Shown here piece after piece: positions 34,181 through 45,179 of a stretch of DNA of 64,000 nucleotides. A model generated the notes under the pieces. The model was not told the DNA's origin and did no database searches. It saw only the letters and a list, made by a program, of their open reading frames with translations. This stretch comes from Ophiura sarsii (lineage: Eukaryota; Echinodermata; Ophiuroidea; Amphilepidida; Ophiuridae), in assembly GCA_035610835.1 (NCBI GenBank), contig CM069442.1, positions 35,380,452 to 35,444,451 of the forward strand, read 5' to 3'. The translations under genes and the position numbers were made by a program. Every line of letters starts with the position of its first letter. The stretch's first letter is position 1.

Positions 34181-34794
34181 CCTACTTACCCATAGATGAT
34201 CACTATGCTGATTTTTTGAACAGATAACAATTGAACTCGCACATAATTGGTTGCCTGATATGCATACGTTAAATTTGTCTCGACACGTGGCAATTAGTGA
34301 AAGTGTTTTGAGGCTGGGTCGGATTGCAACCTGGCAGCAATTAACGATGCTATAATGTAGAATGTCCCATGGGCTGATGATGCCTCTTACTGATGATTAT
34401 TGGTCATATCTATGGGTGGACATCTTAAGCTTTGAGATAAGCGAACCAAGAGGAAATCACTTTCGTTGTGTAGCAAAATGTGACCAAACATGTGTAATAA
34501 TTGGTTGGAACTGCGAACTAAATGACACCAACGTTAAGTAATGTCGATCCAGTACTGCGCAACAATGGCAAGTTATGAGTTCCCTTGAAACAAATCTTCT
34601 TGTAATCACGTAATGGTGTCTTTTTAACGATAATGTAAATGTTTGTTTTTAAACCATAATGTAAATTGTTTTGTTATTGTAGAGTTTGATATAAGATGTT
34701 TTAGCATACTTAAAAAGATCAATAACGCGACAATAAGGATACTTACTATACGACTTTCTATATATCTTAATTTTTGGCAAGTGAATTGAGTGAG
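34181..34794. other. Spacer
   Basis: No feature is recognised. Confidence 0.35.
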
Positions 34795-34925
34795 GTAATG
34801 GCGCACTTAAACTGTGTTGAGTGGAAAATTAACAATGGGTACCCAACGCTTGACTTAAGCGGGCTTTACATCGCATTGGTGGTGGTTAATACCTGAAATG
34901 CCTCTTGTAACATGTTAAAGTTAAT
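34795..34925 (+). repeat. Paralogous patch matching 52325-52480
   Basis: Shared CGCACTTAAACTGTGTTGAG (CGCTTAAACTGTGTTAAG in the other), GTGGAAAA..AACAA and AATGCCTCTTG. It lies at the same relative distance after the 33.2 kb block as its partner lies before the 52.9 kb block, so order is not conserved. Confidence 0.55.
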
Positions 34926-35689
34926 CATTTTAAAAGATTTTGAACCATTTATTGTTTTCTCTTTCTGATTCGAGTTTTCCTGAGCTAAATTTTCTGTTTT
35001 TATTCTTAATTTCTAGTATAGATGTAGTTTGAATTAAATTAAATAGACCAACATAATACCAGCTAGATCTTTTAGATTATTGTTTTTGAATAGGAATTCG
35101 TTTTCTATAATATGAGATGAAAAGGCTTCACAATGAATAGTAAGGTTAACATTTGAACCTCTGTCCACGTTAACGGTCAAGCCATAAAACATCCCAATGA
35201 ATTATCACATAATCGTACCGATATTGTATTGCAACGGTTTCCATATTGCGGAGTTGCAATTGAACCCTTAATGTCAAAATAAATATACTTTGATAAATTG
35301 TCTTTCAATGTTTGTATGTTACAGGTAAAAAACGTGCGATAGTCATAATAATCGCAAATTATATGCAGAGGATGCTGACAGGTAATCCTAAATCTGCTAA
35401 TTGATTTCACATTGGGGAAATCACACCAACGTATTCTGCGCTTAGTGATATTTATACTCTAACTCTAGAAAAAATAAATTACCACAACCGTGTACTGAGG
35501 ATATGAGTAAATGTTGGTCTATTCCCTCTTGTAACATTAACGAGAAGTTACAATCTGTTTTTCTGTGTCGGGTCACGACGTCCCACGCCTAGCTTGCTAG
35601 TAATACAAAGTATTTATGAGGCGAGGTTTAATGCAAAACCACAGCAACACTTCTAAAACTAAAAGGGGCTTAAAATTAATCTCGTCCTG
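34926..35689. other. Spacer
   Basis: No feature is recognised. An antisense 77-codon frame (35177-35410) lacks support. Confidence 0.35.
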
Positions 35690-36400
35690 TTGACTTTCAA
35701 TTGGTTTTGCTACAGACTGCACTACACCAATAGTTTATCACTGTCACACAATCAAACAACACCCTCCGATACTTCACCATGCCAAAAACCTCTCCCATCA
35801 GAGAACCGCCCCAAACACGGTCTAATGACATTGAATCGAACACAGAACTGCGCTTTAAGCACACTAGGGACGATGCTTTTGATGCATAATTAACGTCACG
35901 ATAGTATCACCCCCGTCATAACGCGCTAATATTGAATTTTCAGCCAGTATATTTAGAAACATGTGCAAGGATATTTCTGTAGCTGTATAAGAGTTTATAG
36001 TTTATCGTAAACAACTATCAAATTATCCGTCCATGTTCGGACATATAACGGTTTTTTACTTCGCGATATTGAAAGATAGGAAGTAGTCACAAATGCGGAA
36101 TTGTAGCTAGTATATCTCTGAGGAATAATTTTTTGGCGAGGACCAATGTCAAGGCTTACTCCTTAAGCTACAAGTGTAGACCGAACGGCGGCTATACAGT
36201 GCTAGAAAATCGCCATTTTAAATTATCTCAAAATTCGAGGAAGACGGTATATAAATATTCATTAGTGTTTATCGTGTCTGCCATTGGTCCCCGCAAAACC
36301 CCACACGAACAATTTGCATTCATCCCGGTTTTGGGATGAGCGCTAGTGTAACAGTATACGGAGGTCAAAAGCTCAAATCTAAAGTAAGTAGACCTTTTTT
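35690..36400 (+). repeat. Diverged copy of the 8.9-9.45 kb block
   Basis: See 8690-9500. This copy contains about 200 bp (roughly 36070-36270) not present on the left, in which a 68-codon frame is open, but that frame is interrupted in the homologous flanks. Confidence 0.65.
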
Positions 36401-36749
36401 CGGGGTGAGGTCAGAGGATGGGGAGCGATCATCGTGAGCGAGCCATCTATCGGTACATACACCGCAGCGTCGCAAGCCAGAGAGTGTTGTTTATAGAGTG
36501 ACAAGGAAAGGAAAAAGGTATACGGAGAAGACTATCACCAAATAGACTTATTACGTATGTACCTTTACAAAGTTTTTCCAAATAAAATCCGAACCGAAGT
36601 ATGCATGGCAGAGGCTTCAAATTAAGAGATGTGTGCGATTATTACACTATTATGATTCATCTGGCATTACCTCCAGTCACAATAAATATGAAATGTGTAG
36701 GCCATCTGAGTAAATTTTGAAAGATTATTAAATGTGTGTGTTTTTACAG
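36401..36749. other. Spacer ending in a splice acceptor
   Basis: No gene is seen until the run TGTGTGTTTTTACAG at 36735-36749, a good acceptor for the following exon. Confidence 0.4.
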
Positions 36750-36919
36750 GAAACCTGGCAGTTAGCGTCGCTATTACAAGCTCGTCGGATATGTTGTCTT
36801 TTCAGCGCAGTAGCTTGGAAAATCAAGCAGGCTACACTATCTATTGTCTACAATTTTCAGAGAGAAATAGTCTTGATCTTTCTTCAAATAACCCTCTAAG
36901 ATACCATTTTACTATTTAG
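36750..36919 (+). CDS. Predicted terminal exon after a strong acceptor
   Basis: After TTTTTACAG the frame (entered two bases into a codon) reads NLAVSVAITSSSDMLSFQRS, then ENQAGYTIYCLQFSERN, and ends at TAG after 55 codons. It has a strand-turn-strand pattern with a D-x-L-x-F and a GYTIY. The pattern is similar in style to the 440-593 and 50926-51087 exons and to FAMeT-like domains, but weakly so. Upstream exons are not identified. Confidence 0.35.
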
Positions 36920-37576
36920 TAAAAAGCGAGTTTTATATCATCATTATAATACACGTTTCTATGGGCCCATTATTTGGTATCGTGCACATTTTTTTTTATT
37001 TTAAAGGAGGTCAGCGGGATTTTGTTTACTCATGAAGATAAAATTGTGTGACTAAGAATTTCTCGCATGATTGTATACAACCATGATGTAAGACAGAGAC
37101 GTTGATGACAGCCACTTTTTGCACAGCTGGCATAATATCAGACAGATCAGCTTAAAATATCCATAATTTGACTTACTTATGCTAACCCTTTCCCAACATT
37201 TATATTCAAAGACACGTACATGATATATGACTTGAATAGGTGGGCCATTGTTATATCCTTTTAATAATGCAGTTTCCTGCATGCGCCAACGGCTGGAATT
37301 TGTCTACAGAGGGCTGATACCTGGTTACAGTGGGAGAGGAGCAAACTGATAAGCGGGGGTTAATGAAACCTCGTAAATGACCGATTTGCGATGGATTTTC
37401 CTACTGATTGAAGGCTTACTGGTAACCTATTTTTTCGAGCGCATTACAATTTTAACAAAAATCCAATTTGTTTTGACTGATTTGCGAGAATTGCTAGAAT
37501 ATATATTTTAAGACCCAATTTAACGCAAACAAAATTAGTTATGCAGAACTAAATCGGATAGTCATATTAAGCCACA
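36920..37576. other. Spacer with old block C patch
   Basis: 37255-37430 is a diverged copy of 4095-4265 (CGATTTGCGATGGATTTTCC, TACTGATTGAAGGCTTA). No gene is seen. Confidence 0.45.
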
Positions 37577-37735
37577 ATGTCTCCAGTTGATAATAACATC
37601 AGCAACGAAGACTTCAAGGCAGGTTATGCTCTCACATGTGTGTTACAAAGATGCTGGACAGCCGATGATTTGGGCTATGCTTCCGACGTCAGACGTGCGA
37701 TATTATTGATGGTTTACCGTAAATATCAACGGTAA
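37577..37735 (+). CDS. Truncated paralogue of the 25954 ORF (52 codons)
   Basis: ATG to TAA, containing SNEDFKAGYALTCVLQRCW, which aligns with the C-terminal region of the 158-codon frame and then diverges. It ends in a basic YRKYQR, as the longer one ends in RRKER. The N-terminal two-thirds of the longer frame is missing. It is either a terminal exon of a spliced gene or a decayed copy. The 37835 transposon lies just 100 bp downstream. Confidence 0.4.
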   Translation: MSPVDNNISNEDFKAGYALTCVLQRCWTADDLGYASDVRRAILLMVYRKYQR

Positions 37736-37834
37736 CATGACAAGTATTTCATAATAGTAAGGCTATTAAAAGGCGTGTTGTCGATAATTATTATATAATT
37801 ATTTTGTCTCCTCTTTTTGATGTTATTTGATGTA

Positions 37835-38513
37835 CAGGGTGAGTCAAAAAAAGTTTACTCAACTTCAGCGATTTTTTTTTAGAAAAAAGTATTCGTTTGT
37901 TTTCAAAACAATTTACTACGGTATAAAGACGAATTAATTAGCTTTAATATGTTTTTTATCTGATTTAGATTGGTTGAGGGAAACTTATTTTACGCTGTTT
38001 TGAATAAAAGTGACCAATTTACCCCCAATTTAACGTCCGAACACGCTTCCAGATCTTGACCATTATATTTTATAAGATACGACCAATAAAAAATTACAAT
38101 ACCGACAGCGAAAGGATCAATTCCTTTGTTATGAAATGATTAAAATGTGGTAATTGTGTCATAAATAGGCCTTAAAGCTGTGTATTGTTTTAATCTATTA
38201 GGAGACAATTTTGAACAAGTCTATTGTCTACTTAATTCTTTTAATAAACAAGATGTGTAATGCTTTACATCATAATCCTAGTAAACATTATTAAGCTCGT
38301 TAAGCTTGAAATTAAAAACCGTGTTTTTGGTGAAAAAACAGCTCCTGTACAGAAATAGTCATATTTACTTAACGGTATCATCAAATAGCGTGATTTTTTC
38401 CAGATGGTAGCAAAGAAATGGCGCAATCATTTAAAGTTTTATTTGCCTTGATTTTGTGGTCAGAATTTTTTTTTTTTTTTTCAATTAGGGTAAACTTTGT
38501 TTGACTCACCCTG
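37835..38513. mobile_element. 679-bp Tc1/mariner-type MITE
   Basis: Ends CAGGGTGAGTCAAAAAAAGT and the inverted CAGGGTGAGTCAAACAAAGT, continuing to about 26 bp, flanked by TA on both sides. There is no open frame, and a T-run precedes the right end. It is a non-autonomous element, distinct from the 22764 family by its end sequence. Confidence 0.9.
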
Positions 38514-38933
38514 TATAGGAGTTTTGTGGTAATAGAAGATTGGATTCTGGTATGATTTCATTGGGTTCGGTTAGTGTATTGTATTGTATTTTGATAAGTA
38601 TTTTTTAATGTCCAACTGTGGCCATTGACCACTCAGGGGGTCTTCTTTGAAAAGATACTGGCGATTCGATCCGAATTCATACACTAGAGTCAGAGTTATA
38701 TAAACGCATTAGTAATACAATACTGTTTTAATTCATAACTGTATTTTCATACCACTATTTGTAATTTATGGAGGGTTTCAGTATCATTTGTTTTTCTTCA
38801 AAATCCCACGGTGTAGTTGTATGATGCATATTTTGAAATACATACCTCAGCCGATAGGCATTTGAGTTATTGAGATAGCGTATTGTCCATTATTCAATAA
38901 AATACAAGTGGTGATAATAGTTAAGATAAAGCC
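38514..38933. other. Spacer with short repeat patch
   Basis: 38815-38935 matches 15280-15370 and 57030-57150. No gene is seen. Confidence 0.4.
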
Positions 38934-39437
38934 GAGCTAAGTTCACACTGTGGTTACTCGCCGGCGTAAGTTACGCTGAGAATAATAAACATTCCACGAA
39001 TATTTTCGTTACTCTCGCCATCGCTACGCCGCGTTACTTACTTGATCACTCGCTCTACTGGAGTGGCGATTTAGTAGGCAGCGCCGCATACGTTGACCTT
39101 TGTATTCAAACCGCGCGAGATCTTAAATCTTAAAATTCAGTTAGTATCACAACGGATCACTTGATTTTTCAAATGTAAAATAAAGTTTAAATTTACGCTA
39201 TGCGTTAGATGAATCGCGTAAGTGTTGTTCACACTGCCAGTGACTCCGCGGTGGAGCTCCGCGGAATTAGCTAGTCCTAGAAACTCCTGCTAATCGACCG
39301 GATTTAGGCGGTGTAACTTACACACTGCGTAACTGAAGGAGTAGTGGCCACTACTCCTTCAGTTACGCGATCGCTACTCCAAACTACCGCTACTCATCCT
39401 AACGCCGCCTTTACTATTCCTAGTGTGAACGTAGCTA
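38934..39437. mobile_element. About 500-bp inverted-repeat element with a 42-bp perfect palindrome
   Basis: The ends GAGCTAAGTTCACACT and the inverted TAGCTACGTTCACACT resemble Harbinger-style GTTCACACT termini. The interior is GC-rich relative to its surroundings, with several GTTACTC/GAGTAAC repeats and a perfect palindrome centred on TAGTGGCCACTA at 39327-39368. No transposase is present. The target duplication could not be settled. Confidence 0.7.
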
Positions 39438-39744
39438 TTGTGTTCTTAGTGATAGCATATTTAAGCTAATCCGTTATTGCCTCACAATATTGCCTCACAT
39501 CGACTACATTTAATCTTCGCTTATCTGTAACGAAAATATAGCGCATCTTTTGCGTCGCATAAGCTTTTATTACTCACCGACAAAGGCAGCGCTGGTACAC
39601 TCAGGATTTTGGGGATTTGACCACGGGCAAAAAAACCACATTTATCTGCATGCACCTATGTATTTTAACAATGTTCGAAATGCACTTTGCCTCTTAATTT
39701 TCATATCTATGGTGATTCCTTTATAAACACAGATGAGCCCACAA
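39438..39744. other. Spacer
   Basis: No feature is recognised. Confidence 0.3.
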
Positions 39745-39890
39745 TCCTACAATGTACCTACATTTCCCAGTGGATTTGATCTGTTGGATTACGGAGTTAT
39801 ACAAACAATCACACACGACTTCATCTGTATCGTTCAATGACTTCTTCATCATGACCAATCAGGCAGTTTCTCTTTCAAACAGAATACGGC
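39745..39890 (+). repeat. Paralogous patch matching 30101-30255
   Basis: In the shared frame this copy is open from an ATG through YNVPTFPSGFDLLDYG and QTITHDFICIVQ (35 codons), further than its partner. It is a possible decayed exon. Confidence 0.55.
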
Positions 39891-40782
39891 TTGTTTGTCC
39901 AAATACATATCATTGGAAAATATAAGGCTATGGCACCGTGCATAATCAGTGAATAATGTTCAGCGTAACCTTGAAAACCTGGAACTTATTATGACTGCAC
40001 TCTAATTTCACTTTTACACCATTGAATACACTTCTATTCATTTCGGAAACCGTATAATCTTCTTATTGTATTTGTGAATAAAATGAATCAAAAGGTTATA
40101 ATCGTACTTCAAATTATACATGAGTGAAGATCCTGCTTTGCAACCCGGTTTATTAATAAAACCTATTACATTCGGAGCTCTATAATAGTTTCCCCTTAAT
40201 ACCACGGATTGCAATCAGGATGTTCATAACCTGCTATATTTTTTCATTGTTGGGTATTTACAGAGTTACAGGTATCAGAAATGGGAAATCAATACCGTCA
40301 TTAAGTTTGTTATATAGTTAATGTCAAATATTAGGATGGACCTATAGTTCCACACTTCACCTACAAATACAAGTTCTGCTTTAAACATACTATAACATGA
40401 CACTAGTGGCTTCATTAGTGAAACGGGTACTGTAAATCATGAGATATTCGCGGCATGGAAATGTTGCCTTTTGCATCTGTTGTTTTAATAATTCGGGTAC
40501 ATAAATGCTGACATAAACGCTGATACATGTTTTAAATATAACTTGGTTTTGAAGAAACCCAGTCAGGGCATACATAGTTCATGATCCACCATCTTCGCAC
40601 CAATAGAAAATTGGAATGCTCGCAAGAAATCCATGATGTTCAATTGTGCATTAAATATAACAGCTTTTAGTCTTTTTTTCTTTTTCCTTAACTTGCTTAA
40701 CACAACCCCGAGGCGTGTTTTGGGTAATAAAACTACCAGGGGAAAAGTGAGTCAAATGAGGGGGCGGCGGGTTCGGCTAAGG
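39891..40782. other. Spacer with recurring motif
   Basis: It contains a copy of AGAAATGGGAAATCAATACC near 40270. No gene is seen. Confidence 0.4.
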
Positions 40783-40875
40783 CGGCGCCGGGAATCGAAC
40801 AACTAGCGTGGAAGTTCTGCCCCTACCAGATCGCACTAAGAATATGACAACCCGCCTGATCGCGCCACGAGATGC
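40783..40875 (-). ncRNA. tRNA-derived SINE head or tRNA pseudogene
   Basis: On the minus strand there is an A box TGGCGCGATCAGGCGG (40852-40867) and a B box GTTCGATTCCC (40790-40800), spaced about 50 bases apart, as in tRNA genes. Compact GC-rich flanks (GGCGCCGCC) stand out from the AT-rich surroundings. A cloverleaf is not convincing, so a SINE or pseudogene is favoured. Confidence 0.5.
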
Positions 40876-42554
40876 GCGCTACCAGCACCCAACGGTAGTA
40901 TATTTGTAGTTGTAGTGTTGTACACACTGTTAAAATTGCAACGTTAGAACGTTAACCCACCATTCCAGTTCAGTATATTCCCAGCGATTTTCTAATAACA
41001 GATCCTGCTTAACGAAACGGCTTCTAAAAACACATTGCATTTCCTAGAAAGCGCCCACATTTTGTTCATATTAACACAGCCCATGACCTGTAACAAGCGT
41101 AAGTGAGGCCCGACCAATTTGCCAGCACCACACGAGATTGGAGTGCAAATGAACTTGTGCATACGATAATCCCGCTGATCAAAATCATTTTAGTCCTGCT
41201 TAAAAAGATAAGATTTGTTGTTGTTGTTCCATGAACTTTGAGTATAAGATGGAAGTTGTTGTTGTTGTTGTCTGTAACTGTTCATAGTTCGTTGTTCGTT
41301 GTTTTGACAAATTTATGTTGGATGTAAAAGTAATTAAAGTGTCGAGTAGCATCATAATAGCCTTTTTGCAAGATTCACATACCATAGCCCAGCAGTCTAT
41401 TAAAATATGCAAACCTCAATTCCATCAAGAACCCTTCAAAAATTAAGCTCACAATTAATTACTTTACCTCACATCCTCTGTGTTGAAAAGGACAATGATC
41501 GTTTGATTACTTAGTTATAAAGTTATATGTATACCGGTTTCAATATCACCTTAAGGACAGTCAATTCCTGGGCGATGTAACAAAAGTCAGTCTTTTTAAA
41601 CTTATTTGTAATCAAGTGTCCTCGTTTATTCGTTGCCTTTGATATGTAGCGGGAAATATGGCCTTCTTGCGCTCGCGGCAGTGTTTTACAAAGGAGCGAA
41701 GCTTCATCGACATTTAATACATTGCTAGCCACTTTATAGTTATAACTGATTTCTGTTTCAAAACGCTGAGATAATATTAGCACATTACATTACTGGGGAA
41801 TTAATATCCGGAATTACTGTATTGATGAAATTATAGCGTTTCATTTTAAGCATTTATTGTTTGAAGCTCTTGCCAAATATATGGACAGCAACATTTCTGA
41901 CGTGTAAAAGAAGTAGAATAAGGTCTTCTAAGTTCTAAGATAATTGACCGTAATTAATTTCCTTTTAGTATAGACATTACACGGTACTTTCATTTCAAGA
42001 ATTTCCAGAGACAAACATTTGTTCAACAGCAAAACTAGTTCTTGAACATTTATAACAAGGTGGTTCAAAAGAGTTAAACTATATTTTCACAGCCATTCTC
42101 AGCTACTTACCAAATAATTATTTTATATTGACTCGATTGATGTTGATGACTCATACTGAAACCTGCTCCCACCTATATGTCGTGGTGCCCCGTGTATCCT
42201 GAACACACATCCACAATGGAAAATTGTCAAATGTAGTAAATTGTCGATGGACACTACATTGAACGACAGTATTTCGTGCTAAATATAGTCTCATATTGGC
42301 ACCATATTAAATTAACGACTAACATTGTTTAATCGTTATCGGAAGGTATTTTAGTTGCTCATTTTGTTCATGCTATCAAAATATGTCAATTAAGGACCAT
42401 GTATTTTGGCATGAAATGTTCTCAACTGACAATTAACTTTTACCGCTCCATTACTCGCGTTTGTAAGTACTTTCTCTCGCCAAAGACCACCACCCAAAAT
42501 AAAATACAGTGCAACATATCAGCATAATACTGCCATGAAGTTGTAATAAATATC
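40876..42554. other. Non-coding stretch
   Basis: It holds (GTT)n-like runs at 41217-41231 and 41254-41271. A block at 41540-41710 is shared with 50595-50735 (CACCTTAAG..CAGTC/AAGTCCTGGGCGATGTAA). No supported gene. Confidence 0.45.
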
Positions 42555-42785
42555 ATGTTGACAAATTTGTTCAGTGCGAATTTGATTTTCGACCTGAATG
42601 GAATTCCTAAAGGATTGAAAGAGTGTAACAATACATTTGAGATTAAAATAATAAACCAGCACGTAAGTATCTCGTACGGTGCAGCAACAAATTCCTTCGA
42701 CATTACCATCTGTGACAAAGCAATAAAAGCAACGGGATCTATCGCCATCGAGGCAACACTATTTATTGCATTGGGTCACTGTTGA
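42555..42785 (+). CDS. 76-codon ORF with conserved C-terminus
   Basis: Open from ATG (preceded by acceptor-like possibilities such as TTTGTTCAG at 42567). It contains NNTFEIKIINQHVSIS and ends KATGSIAIEATLFIALGHC-stop. The terminal segment, stop and 3' flank are conserved at 31235-31351, and the middle is echoed at 27294-27482, giving a three-member family in this window. The predicted fold is beta-rich, with no signal peptide. The family is not recognised. The last strand-rich segment resembles C-terminal strands of several cytolysin or lectin-like sandwiches, which is not diagnostic. Confidence 0.45.
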   Translation: MLTNLFSANLIFDLNGIPKGLKECNNTFEIKIINQHVSISYGAATNSFDITICDKAIKATGSIAIEATLFIALGHC

Positions 42786-42919
42786 TTGCCCGAAATGTCA
42801 GATTTTACCATTTCATTTCCGTGAGACAGCCTAACTTATTATTGTTTTCAATGAATGATAATCAGTGTTCATCTTTGGTCCATGCGTATTTTATAATGAT
42901 GGCGAGGAAAAGACATCTA

Positions 42920-44287
42920 CGAGGGTCGTTCAATAATTAATGAAAGTGATCATGGTATGGGATGCATGAGTGATTCTATTGAGAGATAATATGATCAATA
43001 CAAAGTATGAACCTTTGTCTTTCAAACAATACACTTTTGGATTTCTAAGTGTGAACTATGACGTCATAGCATTGTCTCAAAGTGAGTACACTTGGGACAC
43101 TACTAAATCAGGTATTTGGCGGTAAATTTAAATTGTTTGTATGAAACATGTGGTAAGAAGATTGCATAACATGACACCAGAAGCAGGTAAATCCCATTTT
43201 TTTTTCGCGTAAGTATGATAAAAAAGACCATTACTTTAATCCCTGTGTAATTTGATATATGTAGTATAAAGGGAAAAAGTAAGGAGAGACAATTGAATAA
43301 AAAGTATACAAGTATCAGTATTTCAAATAGCCAATTTCATTGAAAAATGCCCAGTAAGTGAATCACTAATATTGCGAAAAATCAAACAATTTAGGACAAA
43401 TCCAAGCAATTAACCAGTTTGAGAGATTCCATATGATAACTAACTAATTATCTGAACTTATTCGCATGAAACATGCAGAAAATATGCGCATGCGCAGACG
43501 GCAGATCATTTTGAACTGGGCCAAAAATGGCTAAAATCATGAAATTTACCAGATAAAAGCTTACAGTGCCTTCAAATTGTAATCAGAAATAATGAAAAAT
43601 GCTTAAATCAATGTGTATAAATATTGTGGTAGTCAAAATGAAGATATAAATGAATGTATCAATCAAAGATGGCTGCCACGACCTCTCTTATTACTGTTAT
43701 CTTTAGAGCTACTAGATATGTATTTTTAAAGTAATCGTCACATAATTTCAATGGTTTGAGGACATTTTATAAACTGCTCCTCTTGAAATCCCCACTATTA
43801 TTGCTTTACATTCCACAACAATTTACTAAATTATAATCCCTCCATTGTTCATTATCCTTTGTTGTTTTCTAAGGTATATTATTGCGAATTTTGCTAAATA
43901 AAAGCGTATTTGAGATGGTCCCTTCTTGTTTGTTTTAAGGAATTCAGATCTGAAAAGAGTGTCAAACATGGATAAGTGTGTGTTCTGACTATGTGCCAAA
44001 TGTTATCTGTTTTTATGCGTGCATTGCTGAGATATACGCACATGTATCAATCAACCCATATTCAACATATTACATATCCAGCCAAATAATTGACAGATTT
44101 CAGTCAGTGTCTGAAACCTATTGTGTTTATGCTAATGACGTTACATAACCAAAGATATCTAACAATCCAAAAGTGTATTGTTTGAAAGACAAAGGTTCAT
44201 ACTTTGTATTGATCACATTATCCCTTAATAGAATCACTCAAGCATCCCATACCATGATCACTTTCATTATTTACTGAATGACCCTCG
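42920..44287. mobile_element. 1.37-kb TA-flanked element with about 150-bp inverted repeats
   Basis: Ends CGAGGGTCGTTCAATAATTA (left) and the inverted CGAGGGTCATTCAGTAAATA (right), continuing as near-identical inverted repeats through TGATCATGGTATGGGATGC and CAATACAAAGTATGAACCTT. TA stands on both sides. The interior has no open frame. Fragments of related ends occur at 7417-7533 and 48350-48492. It is a non-autonomous mariner-like element with unusually long termini. Confidence 0.9.
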
Positions 44288-44639
44288 TATATTCATATCT
44301 TCATATTCTCCGTATCTTCATATTCTCCGTTCTTGGGAAGACCTAGTTAACTCGGTTAACATTATGTTGCTGGCTTTCTTTAATGCTGTATACATAAAAA
44401 TTAATATACTTATTAAAGATTGATCACAGAGGTCATCTGGCTCCATTTACATGCAGCCATTTCGTTTAGGATCTTCTATTCAATTTTCCGTCTTCTGAGT
44501 AGCAAAAGATTTGTAACGGCGTTCTCTATGTTTTTGGACAATTTGAATACACGAGCGTAATTTGTTTTAATATTTATAATTTATTTGTGTGACATCCGTT
44601 TCACTTAAATGGAACCCTGTTTGTGTATTCGGAAAAAAG
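44288..44639. other. Spacer
   Basis: No feature is recognised apart from a small duplication of ATCTTCATATTCTCCGT at about 44298-44330. Confidence 0.35.
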
Positions 44640-44955
44640 TATATTTTAGGTCCCGTATACTGGTATACCAGTATAATTGCTCAATACTGGTTCGTGAACA
44701 ACCCATTCAATGAATATCGGGGATATTCAGAAGTTTTTCGTTCTAATAGTGAGCCATACTGGAATGTTTTCATTCCAGTATTGTGCGACACTGGTACATT
44801 TTGATGTTCCAGTATCGGAAGATACAGGCACATCAAAGTGTACCAGTATCGAACGATACCGATAAATTATTTTATTACAGTATCGGGCGCCTAACTTTGC
44901 ACCAGTATCGAACGGTGCTGGGTGTTGTTAGTATTGATTGATATTAGTACCTTCT
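44640..44955. repeat. Tandem palindrome element, diverged member
   Basis: It begins ATTTTAGGTCCCGTATACTG and contains several CCAGTATCGNNCGATAC palindromes with more mutations than the other arrays. The left boundary matches that of 60638. The 71-codon frame across it is a by-product of the repeat. Confidence 0.75.
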
Positions 44956-45179
44956 TGTATCTGTTTTACAAGGGACCGCCAGATATGGGAAATGTACACT
45001 ATCATCGAATGGGGAATTTTTAAATAATGGTTTCAAATTGCATTGTTTGATTGTTTTAATGTTTAAATGTAGAACTCATGTGATTTTCATAATTTGGTTT
45101 GTAAAAGATAAGACTACTTCATTCATGTGTACCGTTTGGTAATTATCTCATGACATCTCAGTATAACTAGTGATTCATT
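44956..45179. other. Junction spacer ahead of the right duplication
   Basis: It includes the recurring motif GATATGGGAAATGTACACTA (about 44983). The duplication starts at 45180. Confidence 0.4.
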
